Assembly (NCBI GenBank): GCA_022846635.1
Contig: AP025685.1
Coordinates: 3,534,001 to 3,598,000 of the forward strand
Length of the DNA: 64,000 nt
DNA from: Salmonella enterica subsp. enterica serovar Choleraesuis
GTDB lineage: Bacteria; Pseudomonadota; Gammaproteobacteria; Enterobacterales; Enterobacteriaceae
Direction: 5' to 3'
In this document: positions 47,250 to 55,962 of the stretch, piece after piece
Layout of the letters: every line of letters starts with the position of its first letter
How positions within the stretch are numbered: position 1 is the stretch's first letter
Translations under genes and position numbers: made by a program
The notes under the pieces: generated by a model
What the model saw: the letters and a program-made list of their open reading frames with translations, nothing else
The model's database searches: none
What the model was told of the DNA's origin: nothing

Positions 47250-48278
47250 ATGTCCGCGTTTACCCCGGCCAGTGAAGTGTTATTGCGCCATAGCGAAGAT
47301 TTTGAAACCAGCCGCATTCTGTTTGCCGGCGATTTGCAGGACGATTTGCCAGCCCGTTTTGAGGCGGCCTCCTGCCGGGCGCACACCCAGCAGTTCCATC
47401 ACTGGCAAAACCTGCATAAAGCAATGGGGGAACGGGCGGTATTCGGCCTGACTGCCGATGCCGCCTGCGTTGGCGACAGCGATACGCTGATTTATTACTG
47501 GCCGAAGAACAAACCAGAAGCCCATTTCCAGCTGATGAATCTGCTCTCTTTGCTGCCGGAAGGCTGCGATATTTTTGTCGTGGGTGAAAACCGCAGCGGC
47601 GTACGTAGTGCAGAGCAGATGCTCAGTGAGTTCGCACCGCTCAATAAAGTGGACAGCGCTCGCCGCTGCGGCCTCTACCACGGACGTCTGGAAAAGCGTC
47701 CAACCTTCGATGCCGAGAAATGGTGGGATGAATATCAGTGTAATGGCCTGACTATCAAAACGCTGCCGGGCGTATTTAGCCGCGATGGTCTGGACGTAGG
47801 TAGCCAGCTGCTGCTATCTACACTGACGCCACACACTAAAGGTAAGGTGCTGGATGTGGGCTGCGGCGCTGGCGTGCTGGCGGTAAGCCTGGCAAGTCAT
47901 TCGCCTAAAGTTCGTCTGACCCTGTGCGATGCCAGCGCCGCCGCGGTCGAGTCCAGCCGCGCAACTCTGAGCGCAAACGGTATTGAAGGTAAAGTCCTTG
48001 CCAGCGATGTCTATTCCGCCATTGAAGGCCGCTTCGACCTGATAATCTCAAACCCACCGTTCCACGATGGTTTGCAGACCAGTCTTGATGCGGCGCAGAC
48101 TCTGATTCGTTCATCCGTGCGTCATTTAAATATCGGCGGCGAACTGCGAATTGTGGCTAACGCCTTCCTGCCTTATCCGGCACTACTGGATGAGATGTTT
48201 GGCAGCCACGAAGTCATCGCTCAGACCGGGCGCTTCAAGGTTTATCGCGCTGTTCATAGCCGCCGCACCGCGCGCTAA
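47250..48278 (+). CDS. rsmC: 16S rRNA m2G1207 methyltransferase RsmC
   Basis: The 342-residue product (E. coli RsmC has 343) has an N-terminal domain that helps binding and folding and a C-terminal Rossmann methyltransferase domain. [16 protein letters not shown] near residue 199 binds S-adenosylmethionine and ISNPPFHDG near residue 267 is the catalytic motif. It methylates G1207 of 16S rRNA in the 30S subunit. AAGGAG precedes the ATG. It is divergent from holD and upstream of the leu tRNA operon. Confidence 0.96.
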   Translation: MSAFTPASEVLLRHSEDFETSRILFAGDLQDDLPARFEAASCRAHTQQFHHWQNLHKAMGERAVFGLTADAACVGDSDTLIYYWPKNKPEAHFQLMNLLSLLPEGCDIFVVGENRSGVRSAEQMLSEFAPLNKVDSARRCGLYHGRLEKRPTFDAEKWWDEYQCNGLTIKTLPGVFSRDGLDVGSQLLLSTLTPHTKGKVLDVGCGAGVLAVSLASHSPKVRLTLCDASAAAVESSRATLSANGIEGKVLASDVYSAIEGRFDLIISNPPFHDGLQTSLDAAQTLIRSSVRHLNIGGELRIVANAFLPYPALLDEMFGSHEVIAQTGRFKVYRAVHSRRTAR

Positions 48279-48332
48279 ATCGCAAAAATGTCGCTTTTTG
48301 CACCGTTTAACAAAGCGGTGCACAATTAACTG

Positions 48333-48360
48333 TTGACGACGCCGCGAAAACATCTAGAAT
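48333..48360 (+). promoter_or_regulatory. Promoter of the tRNA-Leu operon
   Basis: TTGACG at 48333-48338 and TAGAAT at 48355-48360 have a 16-base spacer. They are followed by a GC-rich discriminator (GCGCCTCC), typical of stringently controlled stable RNA promoters. The first tRNA starts 40 bases downstream. Confidence 0.85.
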
Positions 48361-48400
48361 GCGCCTCCGTGGTTGCAATACTTTCGAGTGTTGCCGGTAC

Positions 48401-48487
48401 GCGAAGGTGGCGGAATTGGTAGACGCGCTAGCTTCAGGTGTTAGTGTCTTAACGGACGTGAGGGTTCAAGTCCCTCTCTTCGCACCA
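48401..48487 (+). tRNA. leuQ: tRNA-Leu(CAG), copy 1
   Basis: The 87-base class II tRNA has acceptor GCGAAGG...CTCTTCGC with encoded CCA, anticodon CAG in the loop CTTCAGGTG, a long variable arm and the T loop GGTTCAAGTCC. E. coli has three tRNA-Leu(CAG) genes, leuQPV, at this place. The symbol is by position only, since the copies are nearly identical. Confidence 0.95.
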
Positions 48488-48516
48488 AAAACCACGTAAG
48501 ATACGACTCGCACAAT

Positions 48517-48603
48517 GCGAAGGTGGCGGAATTGGTAGACGCGCTAGCTTCAGGTGTTAGTGCCTTAACGGGCGTGAGGGTTCAAGTCCCTCTCTTCGCA
48601 CCA
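48517..48603 (+). tRNA. leuP: tRNA-Leu(CAG), copy 2
   Basis: This copy has the same 87-base structure and CAG anticodon as copy 1, with CCA encoded. It differs at two bases of the variable arm, C at 48563 and G at 48572 instead of T and A. They are paired, so the stem is kept. Confidence 0.95.
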
Positions 48604-48629
48604 AGCGGAGTCAGTATCAAAAAACCAGT

Positions 48630-48716
48630 GCGAAGGTGGCGGAATTGGTAGACGCGCTAGCTTCAGGTGTTAGTGTCTTAACGGACGTGAGGGTTCAAGT
48701 CCCTCTCTTCGCACCA
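48630..48716 (+). tRNA. leuV: tRNA-Leu(CAG), copy 3
   Basis: This copy is identical to copy 1 over all 87 bases, with CAG anticodon and encoded CCA. It lies 26 bases after copy 2. No clear terminator is visible after it before the convergent yjjZ. Confidence 0.95.
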
Positions 48717-48816
48717 CTTCTCAGGAAGTTCCCCCAGTTGTTCTCCTGCCGTTCCGGCAAAGAAATATTGCTTAAATTGTTCAGTATCGCGCCAGTTGTA
48801 AATCCAATCAGTTAAT

Positions 48817-49053
48817 TTAAAGATGCGTCACCATCATGGCGGTACCGGCTACGGCCAGAGCGGCTGTCAGCAGCGTAAATCCGCGCCATCCGGGGATGTA
48901 CAATAAACCCATTGTCGCCAGCAATGCCGCCATAACACTCCAGCGCCAGGACTCAAGATCCCACTGGCTGCCCAACTGCAAAACGCCCAGCACACCGCAT
49001 AACGCCAGCAACCCATAGTGCCATCCGCGACCCCGGCATAATAACGTTGTCAT
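48817..49053 (-). CDS. yjjZ: DUF1435-type small membrane protein, probable YjjZ
   Basis: The 78-residue product starts MTTLLCRGRGWHYGLLALCG and has two to three hydrophobic segments (about 12-30, 36-54 and 58-76). Its position between the leu tRNAs and fhuF is that of E. coli yjjZ, a DUF1435 protein of unknown function; sequence recall is weaker than for the neighbours. Start codons at 49053 and 49068 both lack a clear ribosome binding site; I took the shorter. Two abutting Fur-like boxes lie directly upstream, so iron control is likely. Confidence 0.7.
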   Translation of the reverse strand: MTTLLCRGRGWHYGLLALCGVLGVLQLGSQWDLESWRWSVMAALLATMGLLYIPGWRGFTLLTAALAVAGTAMMVTHL

Positions 49054-49079
49054 TATCGGTACAACCATTCGATTCAAAT

Positions 49080-49115
49080 GATAAATACTATCATATGCGA
49101 TTAATTATCATTTTC
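49080..49115. promoter_or_regulatory. Tandem Fur-like boxes upstream of yjjZ
   Basis: GATAAATACTATCATATGC at 49080-49098 matches 12 of 19 and GCGATTAATTATCATTTTC at 49097-49115 matches 13 of 19 bases of the Fur consensus GATAATGATAATCATTATC. They lie 27 bases upstream of the yjjZ start. Confidence 0.6.
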
Positions 49116-49244
49116 AATGAATTTTCTAGATTGTTACGACTGTTGACTGTAGGCCGGATAATTCGAGCGGCCTCTCAATATTGAGCATCGCACAAATAAC
49201 CCACCAAAAATTCTTGCCAATCTTCAGTGCGGTTGTTTAGTATT

Positions 49245-49263
49245 GCCAATAATTATCATTTAG
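49245..49263. promoter_or_regulatory. Fur-like box upstream of fhuF
   Basis: GCCAATAATTATCATTTAG matches 12 of 19 bases of the Fur consensus, including an unbroken ATCATT. It ends 13 bases before the fhuF start. E. coli fhuF is strongly Fur-repressed. Confidence 0.62.
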
Positions 49264-49276
49264 ATTACCAATCAAA

Positions 49277-50071
49277 ATGGCGACCGCATACAGCATATCC
49301 TCATTCATAGACACCTCCAGTTGGCTCCCCATCCGCAGGGATGATGCCGGGCTGGATAGTGCATTACGTGAACGTTTCGCTGCCGATCGCCCCTATTTCA
49401 ATGAGATTATCTCCCTGAATGAAGCCCCGCCGCACGACAGCATGACGCTGTTTGAATGGGCCAGGCCGACAAATCTCACCAGCCTGCTGGCGAGTTATAG
49501 TAACCATATCTATCGGGATAACCCCGGCATGCCTATCGAACACAAGCCGCTGAAGTCACTTTGGGCGCAGTGGTATGTCGGCCTGCTGGTCCCTCCGCTT
49601 ATCATGGCCGCATTAACTGAAAAGCGCGCACTCGATCTCTCCTTGCAGCGGATTCACGCCGGTTTTCATGAAACGGGCCGCGCAGCTCACTTCTGGATAG
49701 AAGCTCGGGAAGACCGGCGGGCAACCCGCCTGACGCCTTTGCAGCGCCTCGAAGCTATCTGGCAGAACGTTGTCGCGCCGATGATTGCCATCCTGGAGAA
49801 CAGTGGAGATATTAACGGCAAGCTTATCTGGAGTAATACCGGTTATCTGGTTAACTGGTTCCTCGGGGAACTTCAGCCCCAACTGGGTGAAAGACAGGTT
49901 AGCGAACTGCGCGAAGCCTGCTTTATGAATAAAAATCTCAGCGATGGCTCGGCTAACCCACTGTTTCGCACCATGATTATTCGCGAAGGATTACGGGTAA
50001 GAAGAACCTGTTGCCAGCGCAACCGCCTGCCCGGCGTACAACAGTGCGGTGACTGTACCCTGGATAAGTAA
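49277..50071 (+). CDS. fhuF: Ferric siderophore reductase FhuF
   Basis: The 264-residue product aligns with E. coli FhuF (262). It reduces ferric iron bound to hydroxamate siderophores in the cytoplasm. The C-terminal [2Fe-2S] motif is complete: Cys245-Cys246, Cys257 and Cys260 in RRTCCQRNRLPGVQQCGDCT. LWAQWYVGLLVPPLIMA and INGKLIWSNTGYLVNWFL are conserved blocks. Similarity to E. coli is moderate in the N-terminal third. The ATG lacks a strong ribosome binding site. A Fur-like box overlaps its promoter region. Confidence 0.93.
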   Translation: MATAYSISSFIDTSSWLPIRRDDAGLDSALRERFAADRPYFNEIISLNEAPPHDSMTLFEWARPTNLTSLLASYSNHIYRDNPGMPIEHKPLKSLWAQWYVGLLVPPLIMAALTEKRALDLSLQRIHAGFHETGRAAHFWIEAREDRRATRLTPLQRLEAIWQNVVAPMIAILENSGDINGKLIWSNTGYLVNWFLGELQPQLGERQVSELREACFMNKNLSDGSANPLFRTMIIREGLRVRRTCCQRNRLPGVQQCGDCTLDK

Positions 50072-50153
50072 GTTACAAAATTGTTAATACCCGAGCTTTA
50101 CAAGCTCCTGTTGGCTATGCCAGATTAATCGGCACCACCTTCGGGAGATCCTA

Positions 50154-50612
50154 ATGAGCCTGCAAACCGTTCGACAATTCTTAGCCGCCCACGCCCCTGA
50201 TATCGACATCATTGAGCTTAATCAAAGCACAGCTACCGTGGCTGAGGCCGCACTGGCCCATAGCGTCGCTCCCGGTCAGATAGCCAAAACTCTTTCGCTC
50301 AAAGTGAATGATAAAGTTATTTTGATAGTCGCCAGCGGAGACTCACGGCTCGATAATAAAAAGCTTAAAACGACCTTCGGCGCTAAGGCTAAGATGCTGA
50401 GCAGTGACGAAGTTCTTACCTGGACAGGTCATCCGGTTGGTGGAGTTTGCCCTTTTGGACTGGAACATCCCCTGGAGATTTACTGCGATATTACGCTGCG
50501 CGAGTGGGAGGAAGTGATGCCGGCCGCAGGCGCCATCCATAGCGCCGTGCGTATAGCCCCAAATCGTATGGCGGAAATTACCAATGCGACCTGGGTTGAC
50601 GTCTGTCAGTGA
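50154..50612 (+). CDS. YbaK/EbsC-family aminoacyl-tRNA deacylase
   Basis: The 152-residue product belongs to the YbaK/prolyl-tRNA synthetase editing-domain family, shown by ALAHSVAPGQIAKTLSLKVN with the conserved Lys near residue 45 and by GHPVGGVCPFGLEHPLEIYC near residue 99. Such proteins hydrolyse mischarged tRNAs; which tRNA is unknown here. GGGAGA lies upstream of the ATG. It is not E. coli YbaK itself. It converges on the MFS gene, with a seven-base overlap of the coding ends. E. coli has no such gene at this place. Confidence 0.85.
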   Translation: MSLQTVRQFLAAHAPDIDIIELNQSTATVAEAALAHSVAPGQIAKTLSLKVNDKVILIVASGDSRLDNKKLKTTFGAKAKMLSSDEVLTWTGHPVGGVCPFGLEHPLEIYCDITLREWEEVMPAAGAIHSAVRIAPNRMAEITNATWVDVCQ

Positions 50613-51862
50613 TGCTCAAATGAAGTGTTCGCCGAACGCGTATCTACCGGCTGACTGCCAGAGATAATCACACCCTGAGTTTCGCGGCCAAAAGCGACCA
50701 TAATACAAATCAGCAGTGCCACCGTTCCGGCAACAATCGCCATCGCCAGGCCATAGTTATTACCATGACTCTCGGCAATAGAGGATTGCAGCGTGGCGTT
50801 CACCGAGGCAATCAGATTCCCTAGCTGATAAACAAACCCCGGCAATACCGCACGAGCATTAGCTGGCACCAGCTCATTAAGCCAGGTAGGTACCACGCCC
50901 CAGGCACCCTGCACCATAAACTGCATCAGGAACGCCCCGATACCAATGGCCAGCGAACCGCTGGAGAAGGCCCACAGCGGGATTACCGGCAGCGCCAGAA
51001 ACGCCGCAATCATCATCGTTTTCTTACGACCAATATGTTCTGAAATTGCACCAAACATCACCCCACCGAGCATAGCCGCGATGTTATAGCAGATAGCAAT
51101 AATACTAACGGTATGAGGATCAAAGCCGTGCTGAACCTTGAGGAAGGTAGGATAAAGGTCCTGAGTACCGTGGCTGAAGAAATTAAAACAGGCCATTACC
51201 AGCACCAGGTACACACATAATTTCCAATGAGTTTTTAGGACAGGCAATAGCGCGGTACTCTCTTTACGCTCACGTGCTGCCAGCCAGACCGGCGATTCAG
51301 GGACTTTAAAGTAGATATAAGGCAATAACAGCACCGGCAGAGCGCCAATTAAGAACATGCCGCGCCAGCCCACCATTTCATAAAATAGCCCGAAAATAAT
51401 TGAAGCCAGCAAATACCCTGCCGGATAGCCTGCCTGGAAAATACCGGACATCAAACCGCGCGAACGGTCGGGAATCGTTTCCATTGCCAGCGAAGATGCC
51501 ACGCCCCAGATGCCGCCCATCGCCACGCCATAACACAGGCGGAACAAAATAAAGGCCTCAAACGACGGCGACCAGGCGGAGAGAATCTCAAAAACAGCAA
51601 AGGTGGCAACGTTCACCATCAGAATTGGGCGCCGGCCAAATTTCTCGGCCAGACGTCCAAAAATCAGGGCGCCAATTGGCCTGACAGCAAGCGTCAGCAT
51701 AATCGCCAGCGATACGCCGGACACTGAAGTACCAAAATAACCGGCTAAATCACTCAGCACGAAAACCAGAATAAAGAAGTCAAAAGCATCCAGCATCCAT
51801 GCCGAAAAACTCGCCATCGCAACGTGGCGTTGTACGGGCGTCCAGTTAAGAGGTGTAAACAT
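50606..51862 (-). CDS. MFS transporter, sialate/aromatic-acid:H+ symporter-like
   Basis: The 418-residue product has about twelve transmembrane segments and the MFS loop motif GRLAEKFGRRPILM near residues 72-85, repeated in a weaker form as GAISEHIGRKKTMM. MASFSAWMLDAFDFFILVFV at the N terminus, with its D-x-x-D/F motif, is typical of the NanT-like carboxylate symporters. The start at 51862 (MFTPLNWTPVQRHV) was chosen over 51931 for domain fit. The substrate is probably an organic acid and is not determined. It is a single gene, convergent with the deacylase gene. Confidence 0.83.
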   Translation of the reverse strand: MFTPLNWTPVQRHVAMASFSAWMLDAFDFFILVFVLSDLAGYFGTSVSGVSLAIMLTLAVRPIGALIFGRLAEKFGRRPILMVNVATFAVFEILSAWSPSFEAFILFRLCYGVAMGGIWGVASSLAMETIPDRSRGLMSGIFQAGYPAGYLLASIIFGLFYEMVGWRGMFLIGALPVLLLPYIYFKVPESPVWLAARERKESTALLPVLKTHWKLCVYLVLVMACFNFFSHGTQDLYPTFLKVQHGFDPHTVSIIAICYNIAAMLGGVMFGAISEHIGRKKTMMIAAFLALPVIPLWAFSSGSLAIGIGAFLMQFMVQGAWGVVPTWLNELVPANARAVLPGFVYQLGNLIASVNATLQSSIAESHGNNYGLAMAIVAGTVALLICIMVAFGRETQGVIISGSQPVDTRSANTSFEHH

Positions 51863-52459
51863 AGGGTTTGTCCTGTCTTCCAAATCCGTCTGACGACGGG
51901 CCGATACACGATCGAAAAGAGCCGCCCTCACTCTGCACGCCTTACCAGACAGTCAGAGCGAGCGTCACGCTCACCGCAGACATCCCAAAGGATGAACGAA
52001 AAATGAAATGTTAATAATTTGTTTATAACAGATTAAGAAGAAGGAAAAGGCGACAATAAATGTCATTTTGTAATTAGAAATATATTTATGTTTCAAAATA
52101 AACACTTATCGCACTGTTAAGCATAAAGAAAGATTAATAGAGACTATTTTTACTATAAAAATAATAGCTATACTGGATATACCATTCATAATTTATGGCC
52201 CCTGCTCATGACTAAATGCAGCTATCAGGCAAAGCAGAAGGAACTATAAATTAACACCTATACATATTTTGAAGTGCGTAGCGTCAAAACAACTTAAAGC
52301 ATCATTTGGTTACATATGGGAGGTTAATGACTAAAATTAAATTATAAATTACCCGACCACATACTTCCCATAATATAATTAAAATACCGGCTCGATTAAA
52401 ACCAATACTGATATACGCCCCGCGCTCCAGTGTACAGCTAATGATAATTAAGAGTAGAA
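51863..52459. other. AT-rich intergenic region without supported genes
   Basis: This 597-base stretch holds the upstream region of the MFS gene and strongly AT-rich sequence from about 52010 onward. I see no open frame with a ribosome binding site and no strong inverted repeat. Confidence 0.6.
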
Positions 52460-52648
52460 TCATGCTCTAATCATCAGCACACGGTCTTCAACTACCTTAT
52501 AGCCGTCATTTTTTTGTAATTCCCCCACAAGCAACCTGGCACCAAATAAAGCCGCTCTGCGCTCCTCACTCTGACGACAATACCCTCCGGTAGATTGAAG
52601 CCCGGTACTTATACAGGCCAGGAGCCAGGCCAGAGCCAGACCTGCCAT
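52460..52648 (-). CDS. Possible small lipoprotein
   Basis: A 62-residue frame starts MAGLALAWLLACISTGLQST and has a short hydrophobic N terminus ending in LLAC, a lipobox-like signal. GYCRQSEERRAALFGARLLV follows. Base composition is clearly higher in GC than the flanking DNA, which favours a real or recently decayed gene. No good ribosome binding site is visible, and I recognise no family. It could be a remnant. Confidence 0.35.
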   Translation of the reverse strand: MAGLALAWLLACISTGLQSTGGYCRQSEERRAALFGARLLVGELQKNDGYKVVEDRVLMIRA

Positions 52649-53127
52649 CCATCACAAGAGGGCATTGCAGGCACATAACGCCATGCCAAAATGCATTTCA
52701 GATTGGTTGCTTCAAAGCGACTTTCTTTTTATTGTGATTAATACAACATGAATTAACGGCCAGTAAATATCCACAAAGGCGTAGTTATAGACTTTAATTT
52801 ATTTAGCAACTGCCCACTGGCTACCCCCCCAAAAAAATCATCTCTTCATACCCCATAATTGTTAATCGAATGTAACTTAAATATTAGGATATAAAAAACA
52901 GAATCAGAAAATAGGCTCAGAATAGCTAGATGCTCTTTGAATTATAAAAAATCACCCGGAATATCATATGGCTAAATCGTAAAAAGGTGGATTTATCTCA
53001 CACCAATCGCACATTTCCAGACAATCATTTCTCCAAGGTAGCATCGTTATATAAAAAATTGCACACTTGTAATTTATTCTAATTTAATGTAAAACGGAAT
53101 CCAATAACTCCCTGGCCCACTATTTTA
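52649..53127. other. AT-rich region upstream of the membrane regulator gene
   Basis: This region of about 480 bases is strongly AT-rich with poly-A and poly-C runs (CCCCCCAAAAAA near 52825-52837) and no supported gene. Such DNA is a typical target for H-NS silencing, which fits a horizontally gained regulator. It presumably carries the promoter of the gene at 53128. Confidence 0.5.
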
Positions 53128-53946
53128 ATGAGTATTTTCAAATTAAACGACGCCATCTACTTTGACAGCACAACCAATAAAATATGGCGCAAAGGACAAT
53201 ACGAACATGCTCAACTGATGAATGCTGCCTCATCGGTTTGCTTTACTTTATTGCTTAACAGTAAAGGCGATATCGTTCTAAAAAAAACGGTATTTGAACA
53301 GGTGTGGGATCGTTACGGGCTTATCGCTACCGACAACTCATATCATCAAACCGTCCTTCATCTGCGTAATATTTTACGCCAGGCTGGATTAGACCGGGAT
53401 GTAATAAAAACGGTACCTCGTAAAGGCCTGTCTATTAGCTCAGCGCTTAATATAGAAATAATTACCGAAGCCGAACTTCAGCAAGAACTGCAGTCGCAAC
53501 CATCACAAGTTACAGAAGCTGAGGACAGCGAACAGGTATCCGCTCCTGAACAAGGCAGGCCCAAACCTAAAAATGGGATAATGGGTTATTTCACCTCATT
53601 AAAGGTCTGCGGTGTGTGTATCCTTGCCGCATTAATTCCCTCTATCTGGATCGGGTACTATTACTCTCAGAGTAATAATTTCCATATGGAGCCGTGGAGC
53701 TGGGAAGAATACACGCCATTCGACAGCACTGGAGCATGCACCATCTTTATCAATAAAGGGTTCCCGGCAAATAACTATAATGTTCAAAACATTGCTCAAC
53801 GGGCAGGCGACTGCCAAAGGTATCCCTACGTCTATATTACCCGCTATGACCCAATCAAGCGGGAGTCCATTATTAGTTGTACACGTCCTGTCAGTGACAA
53901 AAATGGCGCTAATGACTGCATCTCGCAGTACAGGATTGTTAAATGA
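53128..53946 (+). CDS. Membrane-anchored ToxR/CadC/MarT-type transcriptional regulator
   Basis: The 272-residue product has an N-terminal OmpR-type winged helix (about 1-105: KKTVFEQVWDRYGLIATDNS, then VIKTVPRKGLSISS, the wing), an acidic Gln/Glu-rich linker (about 110-145), one transmembrane helix (about 158-176, VCGVCILAALIPSIWIGYYY) and a Cys-containing periplasmic domain of about 95 residues. It is the architecture of ToxR, CadC and Salmonella MarT: a one-component sensor that binds DNA while sitting in the inner membrane. It overlaps the next gene by four bases (ATGA), a FidL-like protein, as marT and fidL are neighbours in SPI-3. The inducing signal and targets are unknown. Confidence 0.8.
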   Translation: MSIFKLNDAIYFDSTTNKIWRKGQYEHAQLMNAASSVCFTLLLNSKGDIVLKKTVFEQVWDRYGLIATDNSYHQTVLHLRNILRQAGLDRDVIKTVPRKGLSISSALNIEIITEAELQQELQSQPSQVTEAEDSEQVSAPEQGRPKPKNGIMGYFTSLKVCGVCILAALIPSIWIGYYYSQSNNFHMEPWSWEEYTPFDSTGACTIFINKGFPANNYNVQNIAQRAGDCQRYPYVYITRYDPIKRESIISCTRPVSDKNGANDCISQYRIVK

Positions 53947-54443
53947 GATTAAGTAAACCTGCGTTTATCAAAGCCACCATATTGTTACTGGTTACGCTTA
54001 TCGGATTGGCCGCGATTCACATCATGACACCGGTCAGAACCACGCTCGAGCCCCTGAGCTGCCATAGCCATTTTCTCCTGACTAATGAAAATGCGCCGGA
54101 GAATAGTACCGATCTTTTTGCGAACTTTATTTTCGGCAAAGGAATTTTGATTGTCCGGCTCGAAGGTGAGCTGCGCAGCAGTGATGCTAATACGGCAAGT
54201 GAAAGCATCAGCAGGATTATAAAGTTTAACTATCGTACCGTTGGTAGCAATCTCATTATGAAAACTCATAGCATCATAAAGTCCTACGCCGACAACGCCG
54301 ATGACGACAAGCTGCGATCTTTGCTTCCCGGGTTTTATCTTGAGAAAGACTATAGCGGCCGCATTTATTTATATCCTACCAATACCGGCGACTACATCAT
54401 CTCCACCGGAAAAGTGCCGTCGTTTATCTGCCAGGCAGAGTAA
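53943..54443 (+). CDS. FidL-like membrane protein
   Basis: The 166-residue product has an N-terminal membrane anchor (about 10-29, ATILLLVTLIGLAAIHIM) and a periplasmic domain with two Cys, one near residue 40 (LSCHSHFLLTNEN) and one three residues from the end. Layout, size and its place directly downstream of a ToxR-like regulator fit the FidL-like family. It may modulate the regulator as ToxS does ToxR, which is inference. Its ATG overlaps the regulator stop codon, so both are made together. Confidence 0.72.
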   Translation: MRLSKPAFIKATILLLVTLIGLAAIHIMTPVRTTLEPLSCHSHFLLTNENAPENSTDLFANFIFGKGILIVRLEGELRSSDANTASESISRIIKFNYRTVGSNLIMKTHSIIKSYADNADDDKLRSLLPGFYLEKDYSGRIYLYPTNTGDYIISTGKVPSFICQAE

Positions 54444-54560
54444 TATCGCATACCACAGCGTCGGGTTGAGCAGGGTCCCCTGTCGCCCTGAGGCTGTGTT
54501 ATTATGAACAGATATCTGCCGGTTACATCCTGTAGCGGCACCACTTTTCGGAATATCGTT

Positions 54561-55097
54561 ATGTCTGCCAAAATCCTGACATCCGATGTCATCGGTATCG
54601 ACGCTTTTTGCCAGAATCCGGCTGCGGCTCTGGCCCAAAGTGAACAAGGTGCAATCGCCGTGTTTGCTAATAATACGCCCGCCTTCTATGCCGTAAGCCC
54701 TGCCCGTCTGTCGGCTTTGCTGGCCATGGAAGCCAGCCTCAAGCAGCCGGCTTCTGACGTCACGCTGGATGATAATCTGTACCATCAGCCGGCACCGGTC
54801 CCTATGGCGGTGCCACCGGGCAAGTTTGCCATGTACTCCGGCTGGCAGCCTGATGCGGACTTTCAGAGAATGGCGGCATTATGGGGTATCGCCCTTAATG
54901 CACCAGTCACCCCGGAAGAGCTGAGCGCTTTCGTCGCATACTGGCAGGCCGAAGGAAAAGTTTTTCACCATGTCCAATGGCAGCAAAAACTGGCGCGCAG
55001 CCTGCAAATTGGCCGCGGCGGCAGCCATACCCGAGGCGCTGATATTAATCAGCTCCCCCGGCCCGATTACACGGTACCTAAGGGATTTCGCGGATAA
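54561..55097 (+). CDS. dnaT: Primosomal protein DnaT (primosomal protein i)
   Basis: The 178-residue product matches E. coli DnaT (179). It acts in PriA-dependent restart of stalled replication forks by handing over to DnaB-DnaC. The start at 54561 ([20 protein letters not shown]) fits E. coli; the frame from 54504 is unsupported. [20 protein letters not shown] and [20 protein letters not shown] are highly conserved. The stop is three bases before dnaC. Confidence 0.95.
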   Translation: MSAKILTSDVIGIDAFCQNPAAALAQSEQGAIAVFANNTPAFYAVSPARLSALLAMEASLKQPASDVTLDDNLYHQPAPVPMAVPPGKFAMYSGWQPDADFQRMAALWGIALNAPVTPEELSAFVAYWQAEGKVFHHVQWQQKLARSLQIGRGGSHTRGADINQLPRPDYTVPKGFRG

Positions 55098-55100
55098 GCT

Positions 55101-55832
55101 ATGAAACAGCCAACCGATCTGATCGCCCGACTAAAAAAACTGGCACCTGCCGGTATTGAACCCGCTTTTAAAACCGGTGAAGAGCTGATGGCCTGGCAGC
55201 AGGAACAGGGGCGTAAACACGCTCAAAACCTGGCGCGGGAAAATCAGGCTAAAAAAATGGAACGTTCGTTTGGTCGCTCTGGCATTCGCGAGCTGCATCG
55301 CAATTGCAGCTTCGAAAATTATCAGGCTAAAACTACCCAGCAGATAATGATTAAAGAGAAAGCCCGCCAGTATGCCGCTGATTTTGGCAAGACAATGGCC
55401 GGTTTCGTCTTTTCCGGACGCCCTGGTACCGGTAAAAATCACCTTGCGGCCGCCATCTGTAATGCCCTGCTACTGGAAGGGAAAACGGTGATGATTATTA
55501 CCGTTGCCGATATCATGTCTGCTATGCGTGAAACGTTTAATAGTAATGATAGCGGGCGTACCGAAGAGAAATTAATCGACGATCTCAGTAGCGTAGACCT
55601 GTTGGTTATCGATGAAATCGGTGTGCAAAATGAATCACGCTACGAAAAAGTTATCATCAATCAGATAGTCGATCGCCGCACTTCCTCCCGTCGCCCTACC
55701 GGGATGCTGACCAACCTGGATGAAGCCGGTCTTAATCGTCAACTTGGTGAGCGAGTGATGGACAGAATGACCATGGGGCATAGTATGTGGTTAATATTTG
55801 ACTGGGAAAGCTACCGATCGAATATCCGCTAA
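55101..55832 (+). CDS. dnaC: DNA replication helicase loader DnaC
   Basis: The 243-residue AAA+ ATPase (E. coli DnaC has 245) loads DnaB helicase onto DNA. Walker A is FSGRPGTGKNHLAAAICNAL near residue 104, Walker B is LLVIDEIGVQ near residue 168, and the arginine-containing VIINQIVDRRTSSRRPTGM follows. The N terminus MKQPTDLIARLKKLAPAGI contacts DnaB. It is in one operon with dnaT, with a three-base gap. Confidence 0.97.
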   Translation: MKQPTDLIARLKKLAPAGIEPAFKTGEELMAWQQEQGRKHAQNLARENQAKKMERSFGRSGIRELHRNCSFENYQAKTTQQIMIKEKARQYAADFGKTMAGFVFSGRPGTGKNHLAAAICNALLLEGKTVMIITVADIMSAMRETFNSNDSGRTEEKLIDDLSSVDLLVIDEIGVQNESRYEKVIINQIVDRRTSSRRPTGMLTNLDEAGLNRQLGERVMDRMTMGHSMWLIFDWESYRSNIR

Positions 55833-55962
55833 CCATTTGAGCCAGGATTATTCTCAAACCCCGTCAGATCAGGCGACAGTCCTGATATCTGCTGCGATGA
55901 TACCCCCATCAACAGGGCAGTTTCTCTGCCCTGGCTTCAGGTCCAAATAAAGAGATAAAGCA

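Noticed and set aside
48401..48716. tRNA-Leu genes as an attachment site of a genomic island
   Set aside because: No integrase gene and no repeated tRNA 3' end are seen downstream; the tandem is the normal leuQPV operon.
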